Notes: generated by a model from the sequence alone, not told the origin. 54,168 bases of DNA from Pseudomonas asplenii (GCF_001293465.1 NZ_JSYZ01000034.1:1-54168); one strand, 5' to 3'. Counted from the stretch's first letter, positions 1 through 7,915 are shown. Numbers and translations are program-made.

Positions 1-123
1 ACTACTTTTTACAGGTCGATTCCGGTGGCAGCAACCCCGTTTTAATGCCACCCGGTGAATGTCTGGTGAACGTCCCGGCAATGTCGGTGAATATCTCAAT
101 TCCGGCTTCCAGCGCCTGCGGCG
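1..123. other. non-coding left edge of window
   Basis: I see no convincing gene here. It lies downstream of the leftward Q-like gene of prophage A, where a late promoter and lysis genes would be expected further left, outside the window. Confidence 0.3.
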
Positions 124-401
124 CTGTCCATGCTGCCTAACCTGTTCCTGTCGAAGTAGGACAGCTACAGGCGCCTAAATACGGGGCTTCGCCCAACTGT
201 CCTACCTTATTTATCCTTTTCTCGCGTAAAGAGGAAAACTTTAAAACACGCGTGCGCGCGACTGCGCGTATGCATCTGCGCTGCGCTCATGTGTGCGTGA
301 CACGCAGGAAGGTTGGACAGTAGGACGGGCCAGAAACAGCGCGGCCCGCGCCAGTCCTGCTGCATTGAATTGCAGTTGGACAGGTCGGGCCAGTAGGACA
401 G
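124..401. repeat. iteron-like GTNGGACAG repeat cluster
   Basis: A 9-mer of form GT(A/T)GGACAG recurs in both orientations: AGTAGGACAG at 155-164 and 392-401, its inverse ACTGTCCTAC at 196-205, GGTTGGACAG at 311-320, AGTTGGACAG at 374-383, with partial copies at 124-130 and 319-328. GGGCCAG also recurs next to two of them. The stretch has no convincing gene. Clustered short repeats next to a primase-helicase gene suggest an origin or a regulator-binding region; this is inference. Confidence 0.5.
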
Positions 402-425
402 TGGCAGCCGGAGCGCAGGTGCTGA

Positions 426-788
426 TCAAGCAGCCACCTGCCCGTGCAGTTTCGCCCAGATGAGCAGGTGCGCATCATGCAAACGATCATAGTAAGTGTC
501 GCGGCCGCAGCCGCAATGGGCGTAGCGAAGCCGCATGTCTGCCTCGAAGTTGCAGTAGTGCTCGTACACAACTGTCACCAGGTGCTGGGGCAAGTGCTTG
601 GTCACGATCAGTTCAACATCCAGCGAGCCCTCCAACGGGGCCCGGAAAGCCCGGCGCCCTCGGATCAGTTGACCGTTGCTCTCCATCATCATCGCGACCA
701 TGTTGCCGCCGGCCAGCCCGCCCTTGGAGAACTCGCTGTGCAGCTCCTGCGCCCATGCCCGCAGCAGCGCGTCGATCTCCCTAATCAA
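426..788 (-). CDS. Q-like late antiterminator (probable)
   Basis: Predicted 120 aa. The start is a TTG at 788, 7 nt after GAGGAG and overlapping the stop of the primase gene, so the two are translationally coupled; the longer open frame upstream has no support. The protein begins LIREIDALLRAWAQ, has a middle rich in Met and Gly, and ends in a segment (YDRLHDAHLLIWAKLHG) resembling a helix-turn-helix. This layout recalls the phage 82-type antitermination Q family, and being the last gene of the leftward early operon, after replication, is the classical Q position. Without a profile search it could be another small phage regulator. Confidence 0.5.
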   Translation of the reverse strand: MIREIDALLRAWAQELHSEFSKGGLAGGNMVAMMMESNGQLIRGRRAFRAPLEGSLDVELIVTKHLPQHLVTVVYEHYCNFEADMRLRYAHCGCGRDTYYDRLHDAHLLIWAKLHGQVAA

Positions 789-2997
789 AGCAAGGCTCCT
801 CGAATCGCTCGACAACCAACTGCGAGTTACGCCCCCAGCCGTCCGGCTTCTTGTAGGCCCATGGGCGAACGCCGCTCTTGGGCAGTGCTGCCTGACGAAC
901 CTTGCGCCATCCGAAACGGTGCATGATCGCCCCCACCCGCATCTGTTCGGGCTTGCCCCAATGGCCGAAGTCCAGCTTGAGGGCACCCTGCAGGATCTCA
1001 CTGCCGGTGGTGGTTTCACCGACCTGCGACTCCTCGAGCCATTTCAGAATGGGCCCTTCCCACTCGTCGACCACGAACCGTTCTTCCTGAGCCTCGGCGA
1101 ACAGCGGGGACTCATCACGATTGACCCACCAGACGTCGCCAGCCATGTAGCAATACATCGCCTCGGCCCACAGCTGGTCGCGGACCTCCCGCAACTGATC
1201 CAGATCGACCTTGGTACAGGCCACGGGCCAATAGCGCCGGTTGCCGGTAGCGTCCTTGAGGTACTCGTCTTGGTTGGTCGTACCCACGAAAACACACTGG
1301 CGTGGCACGTCCATCGTTCTGCGGCCATAGCTCTCGCGGTAGGTGTCGGTCGAGGCCGAGAAGAACTGCTTGGCCTTGGTCGATTCGGCCTTGTTGAAGC
1401 TGTCCAACTCCCCCAGCTCGACGATCCACTTGCCACGGATCGCCTGGAAACCGTCCTTGTCACCGAGAGCAAAGGGGGTATCCATGAACCACTCGCCGCC
1501 AAGCACCGACATTGCGGTCGACTTACCCGCGCCCTGGGCGCCTTCGAGGATCATCACGGAGTCGGCCTTGCAGCCGGGCTTCATGACGCGGCCGACTGCC
1601 GAGATCATCCAGCGTTTGCCGACCTTGGAGCTGTAGTCCGTGGGTGCCACACCCATGATGTCAGTCAACCAGGTGCTGAGACGCGGCACGCGGTCCCATT
1701 CCAGCTTATTGAGGTAGTCACGGACAGGGTGGAATTTGTGGTCATGGGCAACGACGCTGACAGCCTCGATCACGCTGCTGGCTTTTACGCGCAGGTTGTA
1801 CTGCTGCGCGAGCCACTTCATCACCAGCATGTCGTCGATGTCGGCCCAATCGCCAGTGCCACCACCGTAAGGTGCCGCCCGCAGCTTCACGATCTTCGAA
1901 CTGAACGAGCTGAAGCCGATCACACCGGCCCAGCGCTCGTCGTTGCCGAGGATCAGCTCGACGTTCTGCATGTGAGCGATCAGCATGCCGGTCTCGGTCC
2001 TGGCCAGCTGGTCTTTCCAGCCACCAGCTGCTGGTGGACGAACGACCGCAAGCACCTGGCGGCGGACAGCGTCCAGCCCTTCGGAGCAGTGCAGGTCGTT
2101 GAAGTCAGTCCACTTGTCCTCGCGATCGCCGGAGAACACCGGAGGCACCACCTGACCACCGACAACCGTAGCGGCGTTGTTGGCCTTCTCCTCGCCTGGG
2201 TTCCAGGGCTCGCCGTTGGGGCGCTTGGTCTTCCAGTCGTCATCGCGACAAATGATGATTGGGCGGCCTGGCCTGCGCTCACGCATAGCCTTGCAAACAG
2301 CCATGAGGTTTCCCGCATCAAAGGCAATGGCGACCGTCAAGGAGGTCGCCATATGCAGGCTCGCGCCGGTCGCATAGCCTTCACACACAAGTATCGGCTC
2401 GCCAGGGTTTGGGTCCGGGCCTATAAGGTGGAAAGCCCCCTCCTTTGACATGCCGGCCGGCCAGTAGGACTTATCCCGCCCGGTGCTTTCCTGTTTCTCG
2501 GGGTAAATCACCTGCAGGCCGACGATCTGGTCGCGGGCGTTGCACATCGGAACCAGCACCGCCCCCGAACGTGGTGCATAGCGAACACGAAAACCGACGA
2601 TTTGCTTCCGATCAAGATAAGCACTGCGCCCATTCTCAGGCATACGCTTGAACATACCAGCAGCACGGCTAGCCGCTCGGCGCGCCGCGTTGGCCGCTAC
2701 CTCAGCCGCCTTGCGCTTGGCCTCCTCCTGACGGGCGCGCAAGACCTCTCGGTCCTCGGCGCTCATCTTGCCGGCCTTGACCTTGATCTTCTGCGTCTCA
2801 CCCGAGCGCCAGTCACCGAAGCTGCCGAAGATTAGCGTCTCGCCCTTCTCCGTGCGGTGCTCATGCACCACGTACCAGCCGTTCTTTTCCGTGCCCTTGT
2901 CAGCACCAGACTTGCAGCGGGTCAGCTTGCCGAACACCAGGGGCAACTTGGGGTCCAGACCGTAGTCGGAAAACTGGTTCAGAACCTCATCGAGCAT
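781..2997 (-). CDS. phage primase-helicase, Toprim + VapE-type ATPase
   Basis: About 738 aa, starting at ATG 2997 (GAGG 7 nt upstream; an ATG at 3009 is possible). Residues 200-255 form a Toprim region (PILVCEGYATGASL followed by IIICRDDD). Around 485-493 is a Walker A motif (EGAQGAGKS) in a virulence-associated-E type helicase domain, followed by the ELDSFNKAE and FVGTTNQDEYLKD segments typical of that family. A Lys/Ala/Arg-rich helical linker lies at about 85-115. The expected role is priming and unwinding at the prophage A origin. It overlaps both neighbours by a few bases. Assignment to the fused primase/VapE family is confident; the origin it uses is not known. Confidence 0.9.
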   Translation of the reverse strand: MLDEVLNQFSDYGLDPKLPLVFGKLTRCKSGADKGTEKNGWYVVHEHRTEKGETLIFGSFGDWRSGETQKIKVKAGKMSAEDREVLRARQEEAKRKAAEVAANAARRAASRAAGMFKRMPENGRSAYLDRKQIVGFRVRYAPRSGAVLVPMCNARDQIVGLQVIYPEKQESTGRDKSYWPAGMSKEGAFHLIGPDPNPGEPILVCEGYATGASLHMATSLTVAIAFDAGNLMAVCKAMRERRPGRPIIICRDDDWKTKRPNGEPWNPGEEKANNAATVVGGQVVPPVFSGDREDKWTDFNDLHCSEGLDAVRRQVLAVVRPPAAGGWKDQLARTETGMLIAHMQNVELILGNDERWAGVIGFSSFSSKIVKLRAAPYGGGTGDWADIDDMLVMKWLAQQYNLRVKASSVIEAVSVVAHDHKFHPVRDYLNKLEWDRVPRLSTWLTDIMGVAPTDYSSKVGKRWMISAVGRVMKPGCKADSVMILEGAQGAGKSTAMSVLGGEWFMDTPFALGDKDGFQAIRGKWIVELGELDSFNKAESTKAKQFFSASTDTYRESYGRRTMDVPRQCVFVGTTNQDEYLKDATGNRRYWPVACTKVDLDQLREVRDQLWAEAMYCYMAGDVWWVNRDESPLFAEAQEERFVVDEWEGPILKWLEESQVGETTTGSEILQGALKLDFGHWGKPEQMRVGAIMHRFGWRKVRQAALPKSGVRPWAYKKPDGWGRNSQLVVERFEEPCFD

Positions 2998-3214
2998 GGC
3001 GGGCCTCATTCAGCTCGTTGACGCCCTGGCAGATCACGCAGAAGGTGCAGCCACGAATAGCAAGGCGACGGGCCTCAGGGATCGGATCGTCGCAGCACTC
3101 ACAGAACATGAAGGAATGAGCCGCTAAAACGGGTGCCTTAGCGCGGCGATCGGCAAGCGCACGGTCCAGCCCCTCCTGCACCAGATCGTTTGCGAAGTCA
3201 GCAATATCAACCAC
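2987..3214 (-). CDS. TraR/DksA-type C4 zinc-finger protein
   Basis: 75 aa with a GTG start at 3214 overlapping the stop of the CII-like gene. A four-cysteine finger is clear: CECCDDPIPEARRLAIRG, then CTFCVICQ, the signature of phage TraR/DksA proteins. The family acts on the RNA polymerase secondary channel, so this small protein may tune host transcription, though it is shorter than DksA and lacks its long coiled coil. It sits between the CII-like regulator and the primase in one leftward operon. Confidence 0.85.
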   Translation of the reverse strand: MVDIADFANDLVQEGLDRALADRRAKAPVLAAHSFMFCECCDDPIPEARRLAIRGCTFCVICQGVNELNEARHAR

Positions 3215-3725
3215 GGGTCACCCCACGCGTCGTCTGGTTCACGTAGGAAGCACGGTTGAAAAGCCCGAGCAGGTTCTGAATGCCACGAAACACCTGTAGG
3301 CGGATCTCGGCCAGTTCCTGATCGCTGACCACACCATCGCCAATGCTCTTGGCCCAGGTGTCGGCGAGATCGGCGACATGACGGAAGTAGGTAGCAATGC
3401 CGGTGGTCAACGTCTCGGGCATATCACCCGTGTACGTATCGGAAAGGTCTTGCCAGATAGTGTCACCGACCAAAGCATGCACCGCGTCGAGGATGCGACT
3501 GTCCTTGGTCAGCTCGAGGATCTCGCCGAACTCTTGAATGTTGACTGAGTGGCTTGGATGGGTCGGAGACAGCTTGTGCTGCAGGGTAGTCGCGTTGCGG
3601 CCGGTGGTTGCAGCAATTGCAGCGGCGCCGCCGGGGTACTCCCGAACGGCATGGTAAAGCGCGAGGTCGAGCGGCAAGACTTCCCGCTTGGCTCGGTCAA
3701 CGCAACTGAGAGCAATACGGCTCAT
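3207..3725 (-). CDS. CII-like phage regulator (Phage_CP76 family)
   Basis: 172 aa, read from ATG 3725 (MSRIALSCVDRAKREVLPLD) with AAGGA 8 nt upstream; the longer open frame carries an unlikely N-terminus. The N-terminal half (ALYHAVREYPGGAAAIAATTG, then LQHKLSP) reads as the helix-turn-helix of the phage regulatory CII / CP76 family, and the rest is helical. In that family the protein takes part in the lysis-lysogeny choice. It follows the Cro-like gene at a distance of more than 300 bases and heads the replication operon. Confidence 0.8.
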   Translation of the reverse strand: MSRIALSCVDRAKREVLPLDLALYHAVREYPGGAAAIAATTGRNATTLQHKLSPTHPSHSVNIQEFGEILELTKDSRILDAVHALVGDTIWQDLSDTYTGDMPETLTTGIATYFRHVADLADTWAKSIGDGVVSDQELAEIRLQVFRGIQNLLGLFNRASYVNQTTRGVTRG

Positions 3726-4052
3726 GGCATTAATCCTTGTAAGTTGCCAGTGCCGCGCGACATGTAGTGGTGATACATTTGCCGCGTGGCTTGAAAGGGC
3801 CCAAAAGCCGGCCAGATCCGCAAGATCAAAACCGGCACAGTGCCGAGGCAAGCGATCCGTCGCTCACCCCTGGCGCAACAGCTGCCCGATCTGTGGTGGA
3901 GAGAGCAGCAACCCAAGGCATCCGTGCCTTGAAAGCGCAGTTAAAAGGAGGCGGTTTGCATGTGGTGTGCCTGCCTACCTTTTTCTGCGACCCGACAGCG
4001 CTGTGGTGGTGCGTGTCGGGAGGAACTGGGCGGCCCTTGGGTCGCCTTTTTT
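3726..4052. other. Non-coding stretch between cII-like and cro-like genes
   Basis: No leftward gene is visible. On the plus strand there is a hairpin AAGGCA-TCCG-TGCCTT (about 3914-3929), a strong ribosome-binding site (AAAAGGAGGCGG) before an ATG at 3960, and a rho-independent terminator at 4029-4052. The ATG opens a cysteine-rich frame that runs through the terminator, so a short rightward RNA antisense to the cro-cII message seems as likely as a protein. Confidence 0.35.
4029..4052 (+). terminator. rho-independent terminator, plus strand
   Basis: Near-perfect GC-rich stem (GGCGGCCC against GGGTCGCC, one G-T pair) followed by six T. It directly abuts the 3' end of the leftward cro-like gene, so it would stop a rightward RNA running against cro-cII transcription. 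Confidence 0.65.
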
Positions 4053-4337
4053 CTAAGCGGCCGAAGCTGCGTCTATTGGCACAGGGAAAATATCTGGAAG
4101 ATCAGGCCGCAACTCATGTGGACGGACAGCCCCGGCAGTGGCTCGGGAAACAGCCAAGACCCGCTCGGTTGGAACACGCCCCGCCTTGAGCCACTTCCAG
4201 ACGTGCGGCTGCTTTACACCACAGCGACGAGCCAGCTCCGACTGATTGTTACCACAAGCAAGCAACGCCCGATTAAGAGCCAGAAGCGATAAAGGTCTAC
4301 ATTCAGTGCCGGTTTCCGATGCGTGTACGGTTTTCAA
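4053..4337 (-). CDS. Cro-like helix-turn-helix protein (YdaS-like)
   Basis: 94 aa. The start is a TTG at 4337 preceded by AAGGAGGAG at 7 nt. The segment LNRALLACGNNQSELARRCG followed by VKQPHVWKWLKAGRVP is a compact Cro/YdaS-type helix-turn-helix, with the RAT-AV-PHELRPD ending typical of the family. It is divergent from the cI-like gene and separated from it by three operator copies, so it is the expected lytic repressor of prophage A. Confidence 0.85.
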   Translation of the reverse strand: MKTVHASETGTECRPLSLLALNRALLACGNNQSELARRCGVKQPHVWKWLKAGRVPTERVLAVSRATAGAVRPHELRPDLPDIFPVPIDAASAA

Positions 4338-4370
4338 AATGACTCCTCCTTAATGTCGGTGCCAAATTAC

Positions 4371-4427
4371 AACCTAAGGAATAACATGTCAACACCCTAG
4401 GTTGTTGGACAATCTATAACCTTGGTT
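4371..4427. promoter_or_regulatory. Prophage A operator triplet (consensus AACCTAGGTT)
   Basis: Three near-palindromic 10-mers lie in the cro-cI divergent region: AACCTAAGGA (4371-4380), ACCCTAGGTT (4394-4403) and AACCTTGGTT (4418-4427), at 23- and 24-bp steps, about two helical turns. The same palindrome recurs before the rightward operon at 5548 and 5573. They are the obvious binding sites for the flanking CI-like and Cro-like proteins. Confidence 0.75.
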
Positions 4428-4440
4428 TTAGCATGCTCCT

Positions 4441-5199
4441 ATGAACTACCTTGACTCCACAGCGCTTCCCGAACTCTCCGACCGACTGACCTATGCCATG
4501 GAGCAACGTAAGATGGTGCAGGACCGGCTGGCGGCTGCCGCCGGGTGCACGCAGACCACTGTCCAGAAGCTTACATCTGGTAAAAGCAAAAAAAGTCGAT
4601 TTATCGCGGCGATTGCCAGAGCGTTACAAGTAGATGTTGACTGGCTTGAGCTGGGAACATTACCGACTGCAGCATCTAAAAAAACAGTTGATGGATCACC
4701 AATTGTTTTGGGTGAGCTTTCAACGTGGGACGACTCAACACCGCTTGACGAAGACGAAGTTGCCCTACCGCTCTACAAGGAAGTCGAAATTGCATCCGGA
4801 ATTGGGCGTTCTACAGTGCAAATAGATGACGGTCGAAAAGTCCGCTTCTCAAGCTACACACTAAGAAAAGCAGGCATCGATCCTCGAAATGCGGCGTGTG
4901 CGACCAACAGCGGAAACTCTAATCATCCCCTGATCCTGGATAAGGCCACCATAGGGATCGACAAGGGAATGACGCGAATCATCGACGGCCAACTCTATGC
5001 GCTCGACCATGACGGCCTGCTGCGCGTGAAGTTCCTGTATCGTCTGCCAGGTGGAGCAATCAAGCTTCGCAGCTTCAACCGTGACGAGTACCAAGACGAA
5101 GAGTACAACTTCGACCAAGTTATGGAACAACGAATCCAGATCATTGGCAGGGTTTTCTGGTGGTCAACACTAAACCCTGCAAATTCCTCGCTACTTTAA
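4441..5199 (+). CDS. CI-like repressor, HTH + S24 peptidase (prophage A)
   Basis: 252 aa. The N-terminal helix-turn-helix spans about residues 14-60 (DRLAAAAGCTQTTVQKLTSG). The C-terminal S24 domain resembles that of the second repressor in this window (WDDSTPLDEDEVALP, then YKEVEIASG). The candidate Ser/Lys dyad is S160 in SGNSNHP and K197 in RVKFLY. The usual Ala-Gly cleavage pair is not seen; the matching place reads Ala-Ser-Gly, and GNSMEP has become GNSNHP. The upstream ribosome site is weak. It should maintain lysogeny of prophage A via the AACCTAGGTT operators; RecA-induced self-cleavage may be weakened. Confidence 0.9.
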   Translation: MNYLDSTALPELSDRLTYAMEQRKMVQDRLAAAAGCTQTTVQKLTSGKSKKSRFIAAIARALQVDVDWLELGTLPTAASKKTVDGSPIVLGELSTWDDSTPLDEDEVALPLYKEVEIASGIGRSTVQIDDGRKVRFSSYTLRKAGIDPRNAACATNSGNSNHPLILDKATIGIDKGMTRIIDGQLYALDHDGLLRVKFLYRLPGGAIKLRSFNRDEYQDEEYNFDQVMEQRIQIIGRVFWWSTLNPANSSLL

Positions 5200-5225
5200 C
5201 CACCAAGATAAGTAAAGGATTACTC

Positions 5226-5522
5226 ATGCAAGCCAAAACCCTGAAATCCTTAATCGCAGATCACGACGTATCCTTCGACGCAAACACTATATTGAATGCT
5301 CTCATAAAATCGGGCCATGCTGAGAATTTTGAGTATGCGAGCACTACGGGTAGCGGCCAGATGAAATCTTTCAAGCGATTGACAGAACCAGGCATGCAGT
5401 TCGGCACAAACAAATCGACAATGCACCCACTTAAAACTGAGCCTCGATTCTACGAGGAGACCTTCCCAGGGCTCCTGGAAATCGTGGTCACACAGCTCCA
5501 TCGTGAGGTCGCGTCACTCTAG
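5226..5522 (+). CDS. hypothetical protein after cI
   Basis: 98 aa, ATG at 5226 with AAGGA 7 nt upstream. I do not recognise the family. The sequence is a soluble alpha/beta mix with a conserved-looking block (STTGSGQMKSFKRLTEPG, then KTEPRFYEETFPGLL). It follows cI by 26 bases, so it is probably expressed from the lysogenic promoter together with the repressor, which would suit an accessory immunity or regulatory function. Confidence 0.7.
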   Translation: MQAKTLKSLIADHDVSFDANTILNALIKSGHAENFEYASTTGSGQMKSFKRLTEPGMQFGTNKSTMHPLKTEPRFYEETFPGLLEIVVTQLHREVASL

Positions 5523-5547
5523 CCCAGAGACTGCCCCCACAAATTAC

Positions 5548-5586
5548 ACCCTAGGTTGTTGCCACAAATTAAAACCTAGGTTATTT
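5548..5586 (+). promoter_or_regulatory. Second operator pair and PL-like promoter of prophage A
   Basis: ACCCTAGGTT (5548-5557) and the perfect palindrome AACCTAGGTT (5573-5582) are 25 bp apart. They bracket a possible rightward promoter, TTGCCA (5559-5564), 16 bp, TTATTT (5581-5586), so a bound repressor would block it. The promoter would drive the operon beginning at 5623. Confidence 0.7.
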
Positions 5587-5622
5587 TCGCCTCACTCTTC
5601 CACCACAGAGCGAGGCGTCACC

Positions 5623-5880
5623 ATGCACATCACTGCAACACTCCATACCCTTCCGACAGGATCTGCCACCGCAGACCATCGCTTCCTGGGTAAATCGAAC
5701 GGCGCAAGCAGCGTCATTGCCACAGTACACGCCCACCCGGCTTGCAAACCCATCCGCGTATTCGAGGTTCGTCACCTAGCCCGCGAGCACGGCTGTACCT
5801 TCATCGCCAGCAAACACAAGCGCCCGACCCGTTCGGTGCATGCTCCGTTCGACCCCAACGACGGAGGCCGTGCAGCATGA
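5623..5880 (+). CDS. hypothetical early protein
   Basis: 85 aa, first gene behind the operator-controlled promoter, ATG at 5623 after a GAGG. It starts MHITATLHTLPTG and contains a block FEVRHLAREHGCTFIASKH. Small, basic and without a recognised domain. Its stop overlaps the start of the next gene (ATGA), so the two are coupled. Confidence 0.7.
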   Translation: MHITATLHTLPTGSATADHRFLGKSNGASSVIATVHAHPACKPIRVFEVRHLAREHGCTFIASKHKRPTRSVHAPFDPNDGGRAA

Positions 5881-6455
5881 AGTTCAAACTGAACAACCGC
5901 ACGCTGTCCTTGCTGAAGGCCCAGTCATGCCTGACCGAGACATTCACTCACACGCTCAGGTCTGAGCCGAAACGCCAAGTGGTGTCGTTCCGCCTCGCCG
6001 TTGAACACAACGAGGCCAACACCACTTTCGGCGTCATGCTCGGCAGCGAACATCACACGCTGACCCTGCCCAACAGCCCGAAGATGCACCTCAAGCTGGC
6101 CGACTTCATTGAAGAGATCGTCAACGGCCCGACCGAGACTGTCACGCCGGCCGAGCTGCCCCACGCGGAACGCGAATACGGCAACTTTGAGATCGAACAC
6201 AAGCAACAGGTGTTCGAACTGATCAGCCGCGGCGGATCGGCGAGCCTCGACCTCGGCTTCGCACTGCCGATCAACGTCGCCGTACACCGCAACCAGACCC
6301 GTACCGGCGTCACCACGATCATGAGCATCGGCAACTCGCGCCCGCGCACCAAGTGCTTCACGGTTTGCGGTAGCGACATCGAGATCTACAAGCGCCTGAT
6401 CCAATCCCTCGACCACCTCGCCGCCGCCGCTACGCCGGCCGCGCATGCGGCTTAA
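5877..6455 (+). CDS. hypothetical early protein
   Basis: 192 aa, start ATG 5877 overlapping the previous stop. No recognised domain, signal peptide or membrane segment. The protein has alternating beta-like stretches (RQVVSFRLAVEHN, then ASLDLGFALPINVAVH) and an Ala-rich tail. The operon position, directly behind the repressor-controlled promoter, marks it as an early phage function. Confidence 0.7.
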   Translation: MKFKLNNRTLSLLKAQSCLTETFTHTLRSEPKRQVVSFRLAVEHNEANTTFGVMLGSEHHTLTLPNSPKMHLKLADFIEEIVNGPTETVTPAELPHAEREYGNFEIEHKQQVFELISRGGSASLDLGFALPINVAVHRNQTRTGVTTIMSIGNSRPRTKCFTVCGSDIEIYKRLIQSLDHLAAAATPAAHAA

Positions 6456-6465
6456 GGGGGACGAC

Positions 6466-6750
6466 ATGGACCGCGACCTCCAGAAAACCGCAAGGTACTT
6501 CGGCACTACCCGTCCAAAGCTGATCGAGCTGATGCGCGAGAAAGGCCTGCTCACAGAGAAGAACCTGCCGGCCTTCCCCGTCCGCGACCGCGAGTATCTG
6601 CGCGTCAAGGACAGCAGTTGGTACCACGACACCTTTGGCATGCAGTACAGCCAGTCCACCCGGGTCCGGCAAGCCGGCATCCCGTGGCTGGCCAAGCAGC
6701 TTGGCCTCGAACTCCCTGCCGTCCCGGCAGATCGCCGTGACGTGGCCTAG
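6466..6750 (+). CDS. KilAC-like antirepressor C-terminal domain protein
   Basis: 94 aa from ATG 6466 (AAGGGGG upstream). It reads like the DNA-binding C-terminal domain of phage antirepressors: QKTARYFGTTRPKLIELMRE (helix-turn-helix), GLLTEKNLPAFPV, then a Trp-Tyr pair and a closing RQAGIPWLAKQLG. The usual N-terminal BRO/AntA domain is absent, so it may be a stand-alone regulator or a remnant of an antirepressor. Confidence 0.65.
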   Translation: MDRDLQKTARYFGTTRPKLIELMREKGLLTEKNLPAFPVRDREYLRVKDSSWYHDTFGMQYSQSTRVRQAGIPWLAKQLGLELPAVPADRRDVA

Positions 6751-6898
6751 GGAGTATGCCCGCCAGATCGTAGCCCTTCCGACACGCGAGCAGCGCAACG
6801 CCGCACTGCTCGACGTGCCGGAACATCTGCGCGAGCTGACCAAGCGCCACTGCCTGAACTACTGGAACCACCCCAAAAGGAAGCAGAGCAGCACATGA
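6737..6898 (+). CDS. small phage protein, TWPREYARQIVALP type
   Basis: 53 aa from a GTG at 6737, overlapping the end of the previous gene. TWPREYARQIVALPTREQR, then VPEHLRELTKRHC and a basic C-terminal tail, match a small family I recall from Pseudomonas and Burkholderia prophages, without known function. It is clearly helical and basic. The start depends on the GTG, as no ATG fits. Confidence 0.6.
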   Translation: MTWPREYARQIVALPTREQRNAALLDVPEHLRELTKRHCLNYWNHPKRKQSST

Positions 6899-7221
6899 AG
6901 GAAACCAACCAATCCCCGCTTCGGCTCATGCCGGCACCGGAGACGGCCACCGTCGAGCTGCTCTACCGCACCTTCGGCGACGTGCTGATCCCGCTGGAAA
7001 AGCTGCGCGTGCAGTATTTCCGCAACCTGAACGAGCAGACATTCGCCGCCGAGATCCAGAACGGCCGGATTCAATTGCCCGTCACCACCCTGGACAACAG
7101 CCGCAAGGCGCCGAAGTTCGTGCACATCAAGCACGTCGCAGCCCTGATCGACATCCGCGCATACAAGGCCGACGAGGACCAGGCACAACAGAGAACCGAA
7201 GCACCCGAGCAAGACCTGTAA
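6895..7221 (+). CDS. PrtN-like (pyocin activator family) protein, copy 1
   Basis: 108 aa. The segment LLYRTFGDVLIPLEKL, YFRNLNEQTFAAEIQNGRIQLPV and HIKHVAALIDIR follows the layout of the pyocin activator PrtN family, which is seen more clearly in the protein at 10750. PrtN activates pyocin genes in P. aeruginosa; prophage members are of uncertain role. It has an N-terminal extension of some 18 residues and a Gln/Glu-rich tail. The start overlaps the previous stop. Confidence 0.75.
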   Translation: MKETNQSPLRLMPAPETATVELLYRTFGDVLIPLEKLRVQYFRNLNEQTFAAEIQNGRIQLPVTTLDNSRKAPKFVHIKHVAALIDIRAYKADEDQAQQRTEAPEQDL

Positions 7222-7268
7222 CCCAACGGCGGCCACCACCCGCCAGCAAACTACCAGGAGCACACCAC

Positions 7269-7697
7269 ATGACTACCACGCAGATCTGCGCACTGATCAT
7301 CGCCATCCTGTTCATCGGCCTGACCTACTGGGCCGGCTATCGGAGCGGCCTGCTCGACGGCCGCGCAGCAGGGCAAATCGAAGGTATCGACGAAGGTAGA
7401 GCCATTCAACGGTCCGATACATCGGGGTTGATTCGCGACCTGAAACTGCTACGCGAACAAGCCCAGCAGAACTACGACAAACTGTACACCCACTATCAGC
7501 GCGCTCTGCAGGCGTCGAAGCTCGGCGCCGACGACCGCACCACCCTACTCGCCACGGCCAAGCAGCTACAGCTCGCGGCTGACACCTTCCTCGCACTGAA
7601 GGCCCCGACCAAGGCCTCAACGGCTCGGGCACTACGAACCAAGATCCTGGCGATGGCAGAGCTACTGGAGCAGGCCCAGCAGGAGACTGCAGCATGA
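7269..7697 (+). CDS. membrane-anchored hypothetical protein
   Basis: 142 aa, preceded by CCAGGAG. One N-terminal membrane segment (about residues 6-24, ICALIIAILFIGLTYWAGY) followed by a Gly/Ala turn region and a long helical, Gln-rich domain that probably forms a coiled coil in the cytoplasm. No family recognised. The topology resembles a type II single-pass protein. Confidence 0.65.
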   Translation: MTTTQICALIIAILFIGLTYWAGYRSGLLDGRAAGQIEGIDEGRAIQRSDTSGLIRDLKLLREQAQQNYDKLYTHYQRALQASKLGADDRTTLLATAKQLQLAADTFLALKAPTKASTARALRTKILAMAELLEQAQQETAA

Positions 7698-7915
7698 AGC
7701 GGCCCATCCCACTGCTGCGACTCACCCCAGAGGCTGCCGGCCAACTGCAACAGCAGCACGACAAGGCCACCACCGAGCTGGCCGCGCTGCTCCGCCACAA
7801 CAAGGAATTCGACCGCCAGCTCAAGGAGCTGATCGGCCCGGACGCCCTGCGCCGACTGCACAAGGCAACCGAGAACGCCCTGCTGCTGGTCGACCTGAAG
7901 AAGAGGGCCGCCTGA
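7694..7915 (+). CDS. small helical hypothetical protein
   Basis: 73 aa, ATGA overlap with the gene before. Predicted to be almost entirely helical and strongly charged (LQQQHDKATTELAALLRHNK, then FDRQLKELIG). No recognised domain. Confidence 0.6.
   Translation: MKRPIPLLRLTPEAAGQLQQQHDKATTELAALLRHNKEFDRQLKELIGPDALRRLHKATENALLLVDLKKRAA

Noticed and set aside
676..2448. 590-codon plus-strand open frame
   Set aside because: Antisense shadow of the primase gene, whose motifs are unmistakable on the minus strand; the plus product has no domain pattern.
3960..4292. 110-codon plus-strand frame with a strong ribosome site
   Set aside because: Runs through a terminator and then antisense to the cro-like gene; kept only as an RNA or micro-gene possibility.
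5925..6695. 256-codon minus-strand frame
   Set aside because: Overlaps two coupled plus-strand genes with ribosome sites; composition is that of a shadow frame.
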